64,000 nt of DNA from Larus michahellis (lineage: Eukaryota; Chordata; Aves; Charadriiformes; Laridae). How positions within the stretch are numbered: position 1 is the stretch's first letter; every line of letters starts with the position of its first letter. The notes below the pieces were generated by a model. That model searched no databases, was not told the DNA's origin, and saw nothing but the letters and a program-made list of their open reading frames with translations. Shown here piece after piece: positions 49,936 through 64,000 of this stretch. Position numbers and translations under genes: made by a program. The DNA is taken from positions 57,937,962-58,001,961 of the forward strand of contig NC_133930.1 of assembly GCF_964199755.1 (NCBI RefSeq), given 5' to 3'.

Positions 49936-50411
49936 CTGTGTTGTAAGATACAAAAGTTTTAGGAATGTTTTTTTTTCTTTAAAAAGAATAAATTATTTAG
50001 TAGGGTATTGCTTTAGCTCTTTTTTTTAGGGGAGATTTGTGGGAGAGCTGAACTAGGATTGTAGACCTCACAGTCTTACTTCTAGTCACGTGTTCTGTAG
50101 CATGAATTTTTCAATAGTAAATATTGGGGTCTACATTTTTTTTATTATTCTGTCTAGACGTACTACAGGTGTCAGATATTGAATTACTGTAACTTTACGT
50201 TAGTAACTTTTTAATCATATTTAGGTCCCTTTTTTTTTTAATCAAACCTATCTTGTCTAATTAAAAAAATCTATTGTCACGAAATAATTTGAGAAGTGGT
50301 GAGGAAAGACTGCAAGATGATTTCAACAGGATTAAAAACTGAAATGAAGAATTAGTGGAAATGACTGCAGGTGTAAGACCTAACCTATGTAAAATTTCTC
50401 ATTTATCTTAG

Positions 50412-50487
50412 GTACGATGTATGTTAAATATTTGGGGTGTGATGCTGTTCATCAGACTATCATGGATTGTAGGACAAGCTGGGATAG
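50412..50487 (+). CDS. SLC12A2: SLC12A2 coding exon 3: TM1 core with ion-binding residues
   Basis: This exon encodes residues 241-265 plus the first base of Gly266. It contains the unwound TM1 segment LNIWGVM, followed by [14 protein letters not shown]. In solved NKCC1 structures this segment contributes backbone and side-chain ligands for K and one Cl. N246 and I247 correspond to human N298 and I299, and G249-V250-M251 to the Cl-contacting GVM. The exon is too short to stand out as an open frame and was found by reading the translation between a CTTAG acceptor and a GTATGT donor. Phases on both sides agree with exons 2 and 4. Confidence 0.96.
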
Positions 50488-53064
<2,577 letters not shown>

Positions 53065-53119
53065 TGATAGTGGTTATGTTGATTACACCATCCTTTATTC
53101 AAGTTTGAGCTGTCATCTA

Positions 53120-53870
53120 ATCATAGAATGGTTTGGGTTGGAAGGGGCCTTTAAAGGTCCAAACCCCCTGCAATGAGCGGGGGCATTTACTAGATCAGTT
53201 TGATCAAAGCCCTGCCCAACCTTGCCTTGAATGTCTCCAGGCATGGGGCCATCCCTGGAATGCCATCCAGGGACGCCATCCATGGGAAACCTGTTCTGGT
53301 GTTTCACTGCCCGGGTCGTAAAAAAATCTCTTCAGTATATTTAGTCTGAATCTTCATTCTTTTGGTTTAAAACCATTACCCCTTGTCCTATTGCTGCAGG
53401 CCCTACTAAAAAGTGTGTCCCCATCTTTCTTATAAGCCCCCTTTAAGCACTGGAAGGCTGCAATAAGGTCTCCCCGGAGCCTTCTGCTCTCTAGGCTGAA
53501 CACCCACAATTCTCTCAGCCTGTCCTCATACGAGAGGTGCTCCAGCCCCCTGATGATCTTGATGTCCCTCCTCTAGACGCACTACAGCAGGTCCGTGTCC
53601 TTCCTGTGCTGAGGGCCCCAGAGCTGAACATAGTACTCCAGGTGGGGTCTCGCCAGAGCAGAGTAGAGGGGCAGAATCACCTCCCTCAACCTGCTGGCCA
53701 CGGTTCTTTTTATGCAGCACAGGATACAGTTGGCTTTCTGGGCTGCAAGCACACATTGCTGGCTCATGTTTAGCTTTTCATCCATCAATATCCCGAAGTC
53801 CTTCTTGTTAGGGCTGCTCTCGATCCCTTCGTCCTCCAGCCTGTATCGATACTAGGGGTTGCCCTGACCA
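53120..53870 (-). mobile_element. Antisense CR1 LINE fragment next to exon 5 of SLC12A2
   Basis: TCATAGAATGGTTTGGGTTG followed by GAAGGGGCCTTTAAAGG is the complement of a CR1 3' end. It continues through the 3' UTR (CTTTAAGCACTGGAAGGCTG) into ORF2 sequence, the complement of KANCILCCIKRTVASRLREV near 53680-53740, ending near 53870. It has a number of indels. It begins about 65 bp after the exon 5 donor, in intron 5. Confidence 0.94.
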
Positions 53871-54671
53871 GTTCAAAGACACAGAATGAAGTACAAGATT
53901 ACTAATGCTACATCAGTAAAATACTACTCTAATTTGGTAGCTTTTTGGTAAAAAAACAAATTATCATTGGTGTAAAATGGAAACTTCCCACACTGTTTAT
54001 CTCCCTGAAAAAAAAAAAGTGTAACTTGTGGTGAAGTCCAAGACAGCAGTTGAGAAGAGTGGCAGTACAGATATAAGACAATGAATTGTAAGTTGTTAAA
54101 GCTGAGATTCCTATTAGTGAACTGTTTCTTGTAAGTGATAATTTATATGAAGTTTATACTAAGTTTATATTAAGCTCAGTTTCAAAGGAGTTCCGCTTAT
54201 TAAAAACAATTCCTTAATTTAAACAGAACCATGTATTAGTTTTCTGATGGATGTTTTGATTAAATGTAATACTTGGATGAACTCAACCATACTTTTTGTA
54301 GATGGGAAGAAGTTTTGAATACATTAAAAGAAGTAAGAGTAGTATTAGAACAACAAGTAACATACATGTATAGGTGCAAGATGGTATCAATTGCCTTGCT
54401 TGATTAATTCTCTGTCAGTTGAAGACATGCTGTTCTCTCTGGGGATGGGCTACAAATGGAAATGATCACTTCCATTTAGATCATTATTTAGAACATTATT
54501 TAAAACAAGGCAGAAACCAAATTACTTGTGTCCATACAGGGAATTTAAAGTGAGTAAATTTGTGGTATAAAGGTTAACTCTAGTAATAAATTACAGCCAA
54601 TATTCTGCAGTAGGGAAGATACGTTCTTGATAAAGTATATGACTGTGTATTTTTTTTCTTTGTTTTCCTAG

Positions 54672-54782
54672 GAAAATGGAACGTTGATGGTTGATGAAAT
54701 GAATGATATCAGAATTATAGGAGCTATCACAGTTGTTATATTGCTGGGTATTTCCGTTGCTGGAATGGAGTGGGAGGCAAAA
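54672..54782 (+). CDS. SLC12A2: SLC12A2 coding exon 6: TM3-TM4 loop and TM4
   Basis: This exon encodes residues 345-381 (37 whole codons, phase 0 both sides). It starts [17 protein letters not shown], the short extracellular loop, followed by TM4 ([14 protein letters not shown]) and the cytosolic MEWEAK. The loop carries a potential N-glycosylation sequon, N346-G-T, where the human protein as I recall it reads EHSI without a sequon. The acceptor is CCTAG and the donor GTAAGG. The frame stays open about 28 codons into the intron, but homology and phase place the boundary at the donor. Confidence 0.96.
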
Positions 54783-57729
54783 GTAAGGAACTATCACGTT
54801 TTCTTTTATTTGGTGCTTCATAATTTTCATTCCATTTTCTACCTCAGCTTTGTCATTTATTTTTAACATGTTTATTGCACTCTGTATTGCATGCACGACC
54901 TGGTAGAAGTCAGTCAGTGGGCAGTTTTTATGTAACAGCTCTCTGCCTAGCACTAGCATGTGCACGTCTGGACAGCATTTCAGACCTTAGGTCACTTACT
55001 TCCACTGGAAGCTCAAGCATCTATGAGAACATAAAATCCAGCATAATTTACTCCTGATGACACTGTTAAATACGTTAATGGTATTACCCTCTTCTGGGCA
55101 ACTACAGCACAGTAAGAAAAGGTAAGAGCAGTAGCGCTGGAATCTTCCTCACTGGGAACTTCAAATGAGCTCTGTGGATGGAAAATACAGGGCTGGAGCT
55201 GAAGCCAGTCTAAAGTTGTATAGTTTCTGCTAACTCAAACCCCGTATTCTCACCTTCCCTTCCACTCCCTTCTGGTTTTGTTTTCACTTTGAAGCAGCTA
55301 GGGTGTGATGCAGTCACTAGGCCAAGCATTGAGGAGGGTTGTGAACATTGGTGGTGATGACTGACTCTGTAGGAGGAGTAACCTGCTTTCCTTACCTTGT
55401 GGCTGCACAGTCGTAGGTCAGCTCTTGATTGTGGAAACAAACACGTACAGATGCTAGGATACCTTAATACAGAGGTTACCTTATTAACTTTCTGCTCTGC
55501 ATTACTAAGCAGTGTAGCTTGCTCACTGTTTTCTGTACCTGGTAGGGTTTTTCTGAATATCTGTCCATGGTATGCTCAAAAATAATTGAGAAGAGCCTCA
55601 CTTGATCTCCCTTCCCGTTTGATATTTGGTTCAGAATAGCTCCCATTTCCTGCAGTGAGAGGCAACTGAAGAAGCATCTTCATGTAAGTGATAAAACAGG
55701 TTATTACGCTCCTGCATCAACATGGTGATGATATTCGTAATCGAAACGAGAGAGAGAGTTAGGGATTGTAGAAAAAGGAAATGAAGATCAAGTGCATTAC
55801 TTGGATCTACTACAGGGAGAAAAGAATCTACAGAAATTGACTTTGGCTTGTACTTGTAAATTGAAGAGCACACTTCTGTAAAAATAAAAATGGTTTACCT
55901 TTCTCAGGTAGTCCTTCACTTTTTGTAAATTCAATTTGTAATGGTATATTTATGAACCTGACTTCCAAACAATACTGTCCATCTTAATCTCAACCATTTA
56001 GTTTTTCCTTTGAATGAATTAGTTGTTATTAACCCTCTGGCTGCTGTCACTTAAAATCATGAGAAGTATTTTTGTGCTTTTGCTCTGTAGCATGAGCAGT
56101 TCTGTAACAATAGATTGCATAGAAATACTCCTGTTATTTAATGTCAAACCTGAACTGTGGTATCACTGCAGCATCATCCTGATTAGGAAGTAGGTAGCTT
56201 TCAAAAATCCTGTGCTCAGTGCAAAAATCAAGGCTTGTTGGCTTGGTTTCTGCATCATCGAAGAAGACAAGTAGGAATGATGGTAAGCAACTGAACCTGT
56301 CAAACAAGCACTTCACGTGGGTTAACATACAGCTTAGCATAGCAAAACGCTAATACTTCCCTCTTGATTAAAGTATCTACGTCTCCTGTGTCTCCCCCAT
56401 GACTTAGAGAATGCCTTGGAAAATGGGACGAGGGGAATCTATAATAATGCCTTTGAAGTGAGCTAAGAGAGACTGGGATTCCAGGGAAGCCTGCTTAAAA
56501 AGTGACTTTTCAGAGTTTGCGATCTCTTGCCACTCAGCTCCTTGTGTTGAAGTCTTAGAAGCCCATTCTTTGTCTGAGAGTTTGAATATAAGGAAGGTAT
56601 TCAGAAAATGCTCTTAGCTTCAGGGAGAAGCCTGGATTTGTTAGTGGATAAATCCACTTGTGGCAAGTGTTTTGTGGTAACTTCATGTTGAATTCCATGG
56701 GCTTATTGAAGACTTCTGTAGGCACCCAGCTGCATCCTTACACCTTTCACCTATTCTCTTGGCTTGGCAAAGGAGAAATTAAATATGATGGACAAACTGG
56801 TTTCTTCAGGTTTTCTTCTAACTCTGCTCTTGGCTGTCATGCTCTTGTTTATCGCTCTACTACCCTGTTTTCTTGTGAGGCTATGAGAACTGAAAACTGT
56901 TTCGTAATAATCATCAGTGCCACAGTGCTATTGCATATTAAGTTCTGATCCTAAGCCTGAAAAAAACGGTCAAACTACAAATAGTTTCGCCATTAGCATA
57001 TACCTTTATAAGGAATCAAATAATACAAAAGGTAACAGGGCAGTGTGGTTGCTCATTTAAATGTAAAAATTGAACCATCTCTTCAATGCCTGGATTCATC
57101 TTTACTCGTGCTTTCAAGGCCTTGGATGGTTTAAAGTACTTCTTGTTCCAAGTGTAGGGTTTTTAATGGTTTTATTGAACAGTGGATAAAAATCTAGGTT
57201 GTAATGAAAAAAAGTCTCAAGAAGACTAGAAATAAACAAGTAATTATGGTAGTCTGATATTTAATTTAATAAATAAGGGTTAAGAACATGAGAATGTAAC
57301 AGTCTGTTGCATAAAATAGCAAAAAAAAGCTGTTTAATTCCTGATGTAATAAAATTCTTAGTAAAGTAAATATCACATACTAAAGTATAAGGCAAAGCAT
57401 TATGATCATGGTTAACAAGGCAATACTCCTAGCATTTGTGTGCATTTAGCTGTTTTCTTGTGAATTTCTTCAGTCTCCTCAAATCCATTCCTTTTGGAAG
57501 GTGTATAGAGAAAATAGTTCCCTTAAGTATGTTGTTCTTAAAAATATAAATTTGAGAGGTATGGTTATAACAAATCCTCTTTTGAACGGTTGTTAAACTT
57601 AGAAGTTATTCATGTTCCTTTATTAGAAATCCTGGTACATGTTATCTCCAGATTGCCTTATTTATTTGTGGAAAACAAACTGAGAGGACTAAGCAGAATT
57701 TGGAATCCCGTAAATATTTACATTTTTGA

Positions 57730-57933
<204 letters not shown>

Positions 57934-58302
57934 TAACAATACTTTTGGAAAGAGGAGACATGTTATCTTAATTTAAACATCTAAAATAGCTTATAGTCCT
58001 ATTTAACTATAGAGATATTTTTTCCTGATTCTTTCAACTTCTGCAGTTTTGCTCCTTAAAGCGGTTGGGCCAAAACTTGGTCCTGCCTGCTTAATAGAAA
58101 TTATAATAAATTTTTAAAAGCTGGATGATACTGTAAGTACTTGTTCTGGTTTTAAAGGCTATTTAAGTTTACTGTGTTGACTTTTATTTTGCATCAAAGT
58201 GACGAATTAGGACTTAAATGTTCTACGCTTAATTTTCAAGAAGGCCATAGAGCTGTGACTTTCAGCTTTTTCACGGAATTAATAATGGCTGGAATGGACT
58301 AA

Positions 58303-58515
<213 letters not shown>

Positions 58516-58518
58516 TGA

Positions 58519-58656
<138 letters not shown>

Positions 58657-61600
58657 TAGAGAATGTTTTTAATTTTATCCTTTCACATTCATTCTGAGGG
58701 AGTGTTTTGATATGGTTTATGTAATTAATTATGTAAAGTTGTTATGTAATTGACTTTAATGCATGGGGACATAATTGCCAGAGGTTTCTAATTTTTATTG
58801 TTGGAGGTTCAATTTTCAGCTGTTTTTACAATTTCCTAAAATGAGTAATATTTTTCTAAGGCTAGTGACTGCTTCATACTACACATGACAAAAGACTTTG
58901 TAGGGACGTTCCCTCATCTGTTGCAGCTATTTATTATAATTTAGCAGTGGGATAATCCCTGGATTAGAAAAGTGTGTTTTCAGAAAATATTTGCTGAACA
59001 AACACTTGTGTTAGTTTGAGGATTATGGTAGTCAGCGACTTACCTGAAGTGAATTGTGGGATGATCAAACAGCTCTTTGGTGAGGATGCATGAGCAGTAG
59101 TTCTGCAGAGGGAGTAGTACCTTCATGTGACCAGCCCATTTTCCGAAGTGTTGCCATGTTCAGAAACATTTTCTGTAGTTTTGTTTTCATGTGGAAAGAG
59201 GAGAAACAATAGTAGACTGATCTGACTGAGTCTTGTATAACCTTTCTCTTCCTGGTCTTCCCCACCCCAAGGTGGTTTGAAATTCTCTGTAGAAAGTGCC
59301 TCAGGGCTTGATACTCTCTATATCAGTTTTACTCTAGAGCAGCAATGGTCAACCAGGTTTGTCACACCCATAAAATGATTCTATTCTAATAACCTTAAGA
59401 ACATAAGATTGTAATCGTATTTCACCTATTTCTTGCCTATGATTGGAAATGTTCTTATTTGTGTCATGTAAATTAGCTTCTGGCAGTACTGATCAGTCTT
59501 CTTACATGAAAGACCTTGCCTTATCTTAGCTGTGCTGCCTTTTGAATTAAATTCTCATTTATAAAAGTACCATTGATCTTAGCACTAATGATAACTTCCT
59601 TTCCAAAGATACCAATCTCGCTAGTCTATTGGCTAACATTGTACTGTAGTTCTGCCAAATAGTTGCTCTGAAGTGAGTGTGCTTTATGCAGGATAATGAC
59701 CTACACTTGTTTCCTAATTAGATTGACCACATAGACCTCTGCTACCAAATTTGAATACTTCAGAACTTGAACCCACATGAGATAAAAAAGCTCATTAATA
59801 TTCATTTATTAATGGAATACTTTGATCATCTTTCATACATCAAAAACCTAATTTTTCCTATTGTGAAAGGAACAGTTGGCAAAATGGTGAAATTGTTTGA
59901 TGCATCAGAAATGTCCTGCCTTAGTTGCATCTCATAAATTACACTCAGAATTTGGCTAGTTAGAAAAGGCCAGTGCTATTGCAGAAGTCAGAGATTATGA
60001 CACAAGTGGAATTCAGCTATTTTAGAGGCAGTAGATCAGGAACTGGGCAAATACAAATACTTCTTTTCCTTTCCCCACTGTAAGTTTCCATAGTGGTGAT
60101 AGGCAAGTCATTAAAACTTTGAAGGGGCTAGTAAATGGCACTGAGTAGTCACGTCTGGGGTACACGATGTTCTGAATTTAACTCAGTATTTGCATGCTCT
60201 GTAGCAAGTAAGAGGGTTAAGAAACTGAGTAGAGAAGGCTCAGAAGAGGAAAATTGCTAGTCCTACTGGTAGAGCTAGGCAGCCTATTTCAAAAAGATAA
60301 CAGCTTTGAGGAGAAAGTTTTAGCAAGGGACTAATTCAGATTTGCAAGTGGCAGGATGAAGATTGCGTAAGCAACTTCTGTGTCAAAATTCTTGAAAGAT
60401 GCATTTCAAAGAACTTCTATTGCTTTAAAACCAAGGGAAGCTCAAATAAAAAACCCCAAATGCCGAGTAGGGTTAATACACAGGGAAGTGAAACTAATTA
60501 GTGAGAGCCTAACTATAGCTGCTTGTAGCACCACAGAAAGTTAAGCACTCCCAACTGCAGTCTGAAGGACTCAGGGTAGTATCTCTGAGTTCTTGCTGGT
60601 TGCGTGTAGTTAGGTGATAATTTGGTACAAATGGTCTGTTAACCTTTCCAGGCTTATAGTGTGGCAAAACTACATTTGACTTTGGCAGGAATGTGCCTAT
60701 GAAAAGGTGAAATCCTGTTTTTACAGGAAAGAAGACCTAGAGGTTCTTAGGGAAAATGTTGCCAGAATCTTATAAATAAAACTTTTCTGAATGAGGATTA
60801 AATAAAATGTCTGGATTCTTAGTTGCATCTAAGTATCTTCTGAGAATGGAGCCTGCACAGCTGGCTTCTGTTCTGTATTCTCTCGTAGTAAGGCTCAGAT
60901 TAAGTTTGTTCATAGTGCCATTGTCCCTTACTGTCATACTTTGACTCCGTGTGTGAAGAGCTGCCAGCCAGTGGGATCTGAACTATGAGAAAGGGAATGA
61001 GGAAGAGGAGGACTGTCACAGTGCACTGTAGCTATTTAATGGGCTGCTCAACTGAATGGGTCTGACACTGCAATCTATTACTGACAAAATGGTATCTCCA
61101 AATGGTTCAGCTGTTGTCAGTATCTGTTGCATACTGCTTGAATGGCTGTGGTAAATACCTGCATAGTGGAAGAGAAGGAACTTTTTCTCATACAGAGCTT
61201 TTAATCCCATTTAAAAGAGAACAACAACAACAAAAAAAAAACCAGCCCCTCCACATACCCACAGGAAAAGCATAATACAAATGATCAATATAAAAATTTA
61301 CTGAAATTGAAACAATTCGGCCTAATAAGTAACTGAAAAATAAATCTGAAAATTGGAAAAGACCAAATTAAGGGAATTCTACTAGCTACTGCTCTGTAGA
61401 CTTACCTGTTCTCTTCCCCACTCCTTATTTAAGTCCTGTTCCTAGAAATATTTGCAGGTGTCCAAACAATTTGACTATTTCAACTATTAAACCATAGAAT
61501 GTTAAGTAATACTTAGTCTGCTCTAGTTTGTTTTGTCCTTTTTGAGACAAAAAATCTTGAAGGAGAAGACATGTGGGCTTTTTAGTACTTTTTAGTTTTT

Positions 61601-62383
61601 CTTAGTACTTAAGGGCTGAAATGCCGTGTCTCCAGCATTTTCTTGACCAGTGAAATTATAAATAATCATAGATTAATTGAAGACAGCAGTTGAGGATAAT
61701 TATAAAAAATGTGGTTGGAGTGGGACTGTTGGAATGGACTTTGTTTTCCGCCAAGAAACCAACTCACAATACCACAATCACATAGGAGGTGGCTTGTTTT
61801 AAGTATTGCAAAATGTCTTGCAACAGTCTTTCATGACAAACTAAATTTTTTTGAATGCCTGAGCCATATTGACTGGAGAAGAAGTAACCGCAATACTATG
61901 CGCACCGGTCTGTATGTATCTATACATAAACTACAAAAATGCATTCCTCTAGGAAAGTTGACAGAAAGAGAAGCTACCAAATCAAGTGATGGTGCATAAT
62001 ACTAACTTCAGTTAAAGACCTGTGTGGAAACTCATGATTCGGAGAAATAATATGTTGAGCTAAAATTGTGCTTTTAAACTTCTTGTAATTCTGTTGACAT
62101 TGTTCTCCTCTGTGTTCAAACTTTCCTTTTCTTACTAGACTCAGATGTATTCAAAAGCTGAAGATCATCTCAGGCAAGAGAGCAGTTAGTTTGCTTGTTT
62201 GTATTTGTTCTTCATTGTGAAGATATGCTTAGTGCTGAAATGTATTAAAAATGTAAATGCCATATTTTAATGCTGCTCTGTGAGAATATGCTTAGATAAA
62301 AAGAGAATTGAGGTTGACACATGTACTTCAGTTTAGATTCAGTCTGTTAATACTTTTTTTTTTTGTGATTGTGTCCACTCTAG

Positions 62384-62532
62384 GTTCCTGTGTTGTGCGA
62401 GATGCCACAGGGAACGTTAATAACACCATTGTCAACGAGCTGACGAATTGCACTACTGCAGCTTGCAAATTAAACTATGATTTCTCATCCTGTCAGACAG
62501 GGTGTCAGTATGGGCTGATGAACAATTTCCAG
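62384..62532 (+). CDS. SLC12A2: SLC12A2 coding exon 10: TM7-TM8 extracellular loop (last exon in window)
   Basis: This exon encodes residues 489-538, starting [20 protein letters not shown] and ending YGLMNNFQ. It is most of the large extracellular loop and carries the two family N-glycosylation sequons, N501-N-T and N510-C-T, equal to human N553 and N562. Cysteines at C511, C516, C525 and C529 should form the loop disulfides. The last two are separated by three residues instead of the four in human. The acceptor is CTCTAG and the donor GTATAA, with phase 0 out. I found no convincing exon 11 (expected to begin VMSMVSGF) before the right edge, so the gene is cut by the window. Confidence 0.95.
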
Positions 62533-64000
62533 GTATAAAACTTTTTCCTAAATCTGTTTGTTGGCTTTTGTGTTACTTCTTTTTTTTGAATTGCATATAA
62601 AGAAAAATCATAGTCTAAAAATGCCTGTCTCCATAAATACAAGGTTTATCTGGAATAGTGGTACACTCTAGCTAGTATGTGGAAGAACAACGTAACTATG
62701 CTAAAAACTTTAGGGTGTTTATACACAGGTGGTGTAAATATTTACTCTTCTTCTGAGTAAACTGCATAGGTTAGGTGGTGTGACTGCCAGTTTCTCTCTT
62801 CAGCTAACAATGTCCTCATTCAGTGATATGGATAGAAGTACTCTTCGTTCAATAGTGATGCATAGTAATCATAGGTAGCCTCTGTCAATAACTTGTTGCT
62901 TAACTTTTTAAGTTTCCTAGAAAATATGCTGACTTTTAAAGAATGTTTTCTGTATTTGCCACAGTATCCTCTTTTATGGTAAGAATCTTGTGAATTTTCA
63001 TAAAACTTAATGTTAGTGTATTTAAAAATCCTCTAGAAGTCATGGGGTAATTCATAGTCTTCAACTTGTACTTCACAGGTAATTGGGATGTCCAAGAACT
63101 ATTGGTAGGGGTTTTGAAGAAACCAAGGAAAACTTATTGCTGATTAACTTAAACTTGCTTTGGGGTAGTCCATCTTTGCCCTAAGTTTTTCTAATAGCCA
63201 TGCAAGAAGTTGGCTAGAGATCAAGCTGAAATCCACTAATGAAAACGGTGTCTGGCTTGTGGGTTTTGATAAGAAGTACACGTGGTACACGTACTCCTTA
63301 CATGAACAGCTCACACGTTAGGCTGACAGCCTTACCTGCAAGGCTGGGTGGAAAACTGGTTTTGTACATGCTGAAATAATGCAGGCCACTCTATTAGAGT
63401 AAAATACATTTTTATAGTGGAGTTATTTGAATATCTGTGTGGTGTTATTTTTTTCTGGTTTAGAGAAAGTGTGTATTTAGAAACACTTCAGAATTGCTCT
63501 TGTGGGAGTAGTTATTGTGCAAAATCTGATTACTTTCTTCATTTGTTTAAGCTCAAAAGAGCCCAGCAGGTGATCAAAGGTACAGCTGAGAATAGCATAG
63601 AACTGGTTTCCTCTGTTTGTTTCTTTTCTTTTAAGTCATAAGTTCAGTAAGGTGGCTTACCATAAATGTTGCTTGTACTTCTAATAAGTTAGTAATGTTC
63701 TAGTTTCTTACCGTTTGGTCTGAAGAGTACTTCTAGCTCCAAAATTATTATTGCTTCTCTTGGTGGAAAAAGTAATGTGTTCTTGATAGGAGAAGTCACT
63801 TTCAAGGCCAGGGGCTGCATAGAAAATGCAGTGCCCCTCACGCCCCACTTTTTGTTGGGGTTTTGAGAACTTTGTCATGAAGACTGAACAGCACCTCTGG
63901 GCAGCCTGCTGCAGTGCTTAGCCCCTTTCCCTGTGGAATTTTGTTTTTCTAATACTCAGTTGGACTTCCCTTGCTGTTTGTTTTTTCTCTCATCCTCGCA
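62533..64000 (+). other. SLC12A2: SLC12A2 intron 10, truncated by window edge
   Basis: Begins with GTATAA. No exon with the expected TM8 sequence was found to the right edge, so exon 11 should be outside. No repeats recognised. Confidence 0.8.

Larger units (their letters stand above)
46625..50411 (+). other. SLC12A2: SLC12A2 intron 2 (3,787 bp)
   Basis: Starts GTATGT and ends CTTAG. More than half of it is the antisense ERVL-like remnant with its probable LTR (47953-49935). The remaining flanks show no feature. Confidence 0.9.

Noticed and set aside
54783..54866. Open extension of exon 6 into intron 6
   Set aside because: Phase and homology place the splice donor at 54783, and the following intronic codons have no similarity to NKCC1 TM5, which is found in exon 7.
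63417..63641. 74-codon plus-strand frame near the right edge as a possible exon 11
   Set aside because: Its translation does not resemble the expected TM8 sequence and lacks matching phase and splice sites.

Overview
The window reads as bird nuclear DNA. It carries several CR1 LINE fragments, including the characteristic 3' ends with the AGAATGG/ATTCTATG-type tail, a remnant of an avian-type ERVL-like endogenous retrovirus, long AT-rich introns, and one intron-rich vertebrate gene behind a CpG island. The sequence alone does not identify the species.

The only protein-coding gene I can support is the 5' half of SLC12A2, which encodes NKCC1, the basolateral Na-K-2Cl cotransporter. It lies on the + strand. 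Ten coding exons were located by reading the protein and the GT-AG boundaries: 27821-28420, 46505-46624, 50412-50487, 51008-51103, 52916-53055, 54672-54782, 57802-57910, 58352-58479, 58567-58651 and 62384-62532. They sum to 1614 nt, or 538 uninterrupted codons with consistent phases. They cover the cytosolic regulatory N-terminus (SPAK/OSR1 docking motifs, PP1 motif, phospho-threonine cluster), TM1 to TM7 and most of the glycosylated TM7-TM8 loop. The remainder of the gene lies beyond the right edge.

Layout: 1-26.5 kb is non-coding upstream DNA. It is mostly AT-rich and unremarkable, with a 3' CR1 piece near 20 kb, an old degenerate LINE of the CR1/L3 type at about 22.1-23.4 kb, a truncated CR1 at about 25.9-26.4 kb, and a GC-rich block of unknown origin at about 18.2-19.0 kb. 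The CpG-island promoter spans about 26.56-28.68 kb. Intron 1 (18 kb) holds a nearly 1 kb antisense CR1 and a decayed CR1 scrap. Intron 2 holds the antisense retroviral remnant. Intron 5 holds an antisense CR1 that begins about 65 bp from the exon 5 donor.

I see no operon-like system, CRISPR array or recognisable non-coding RNA gene. The points most worth a second look are species-level details of NKCC1 (an extra sequon in the TM3-TM4 extracellular loop, altered cysteine spacing, a compact N-terminus), repeat placement close to exons, and a few short tandem motifs in the upstream DNA. Nothing here strongly suggests a new biological system.
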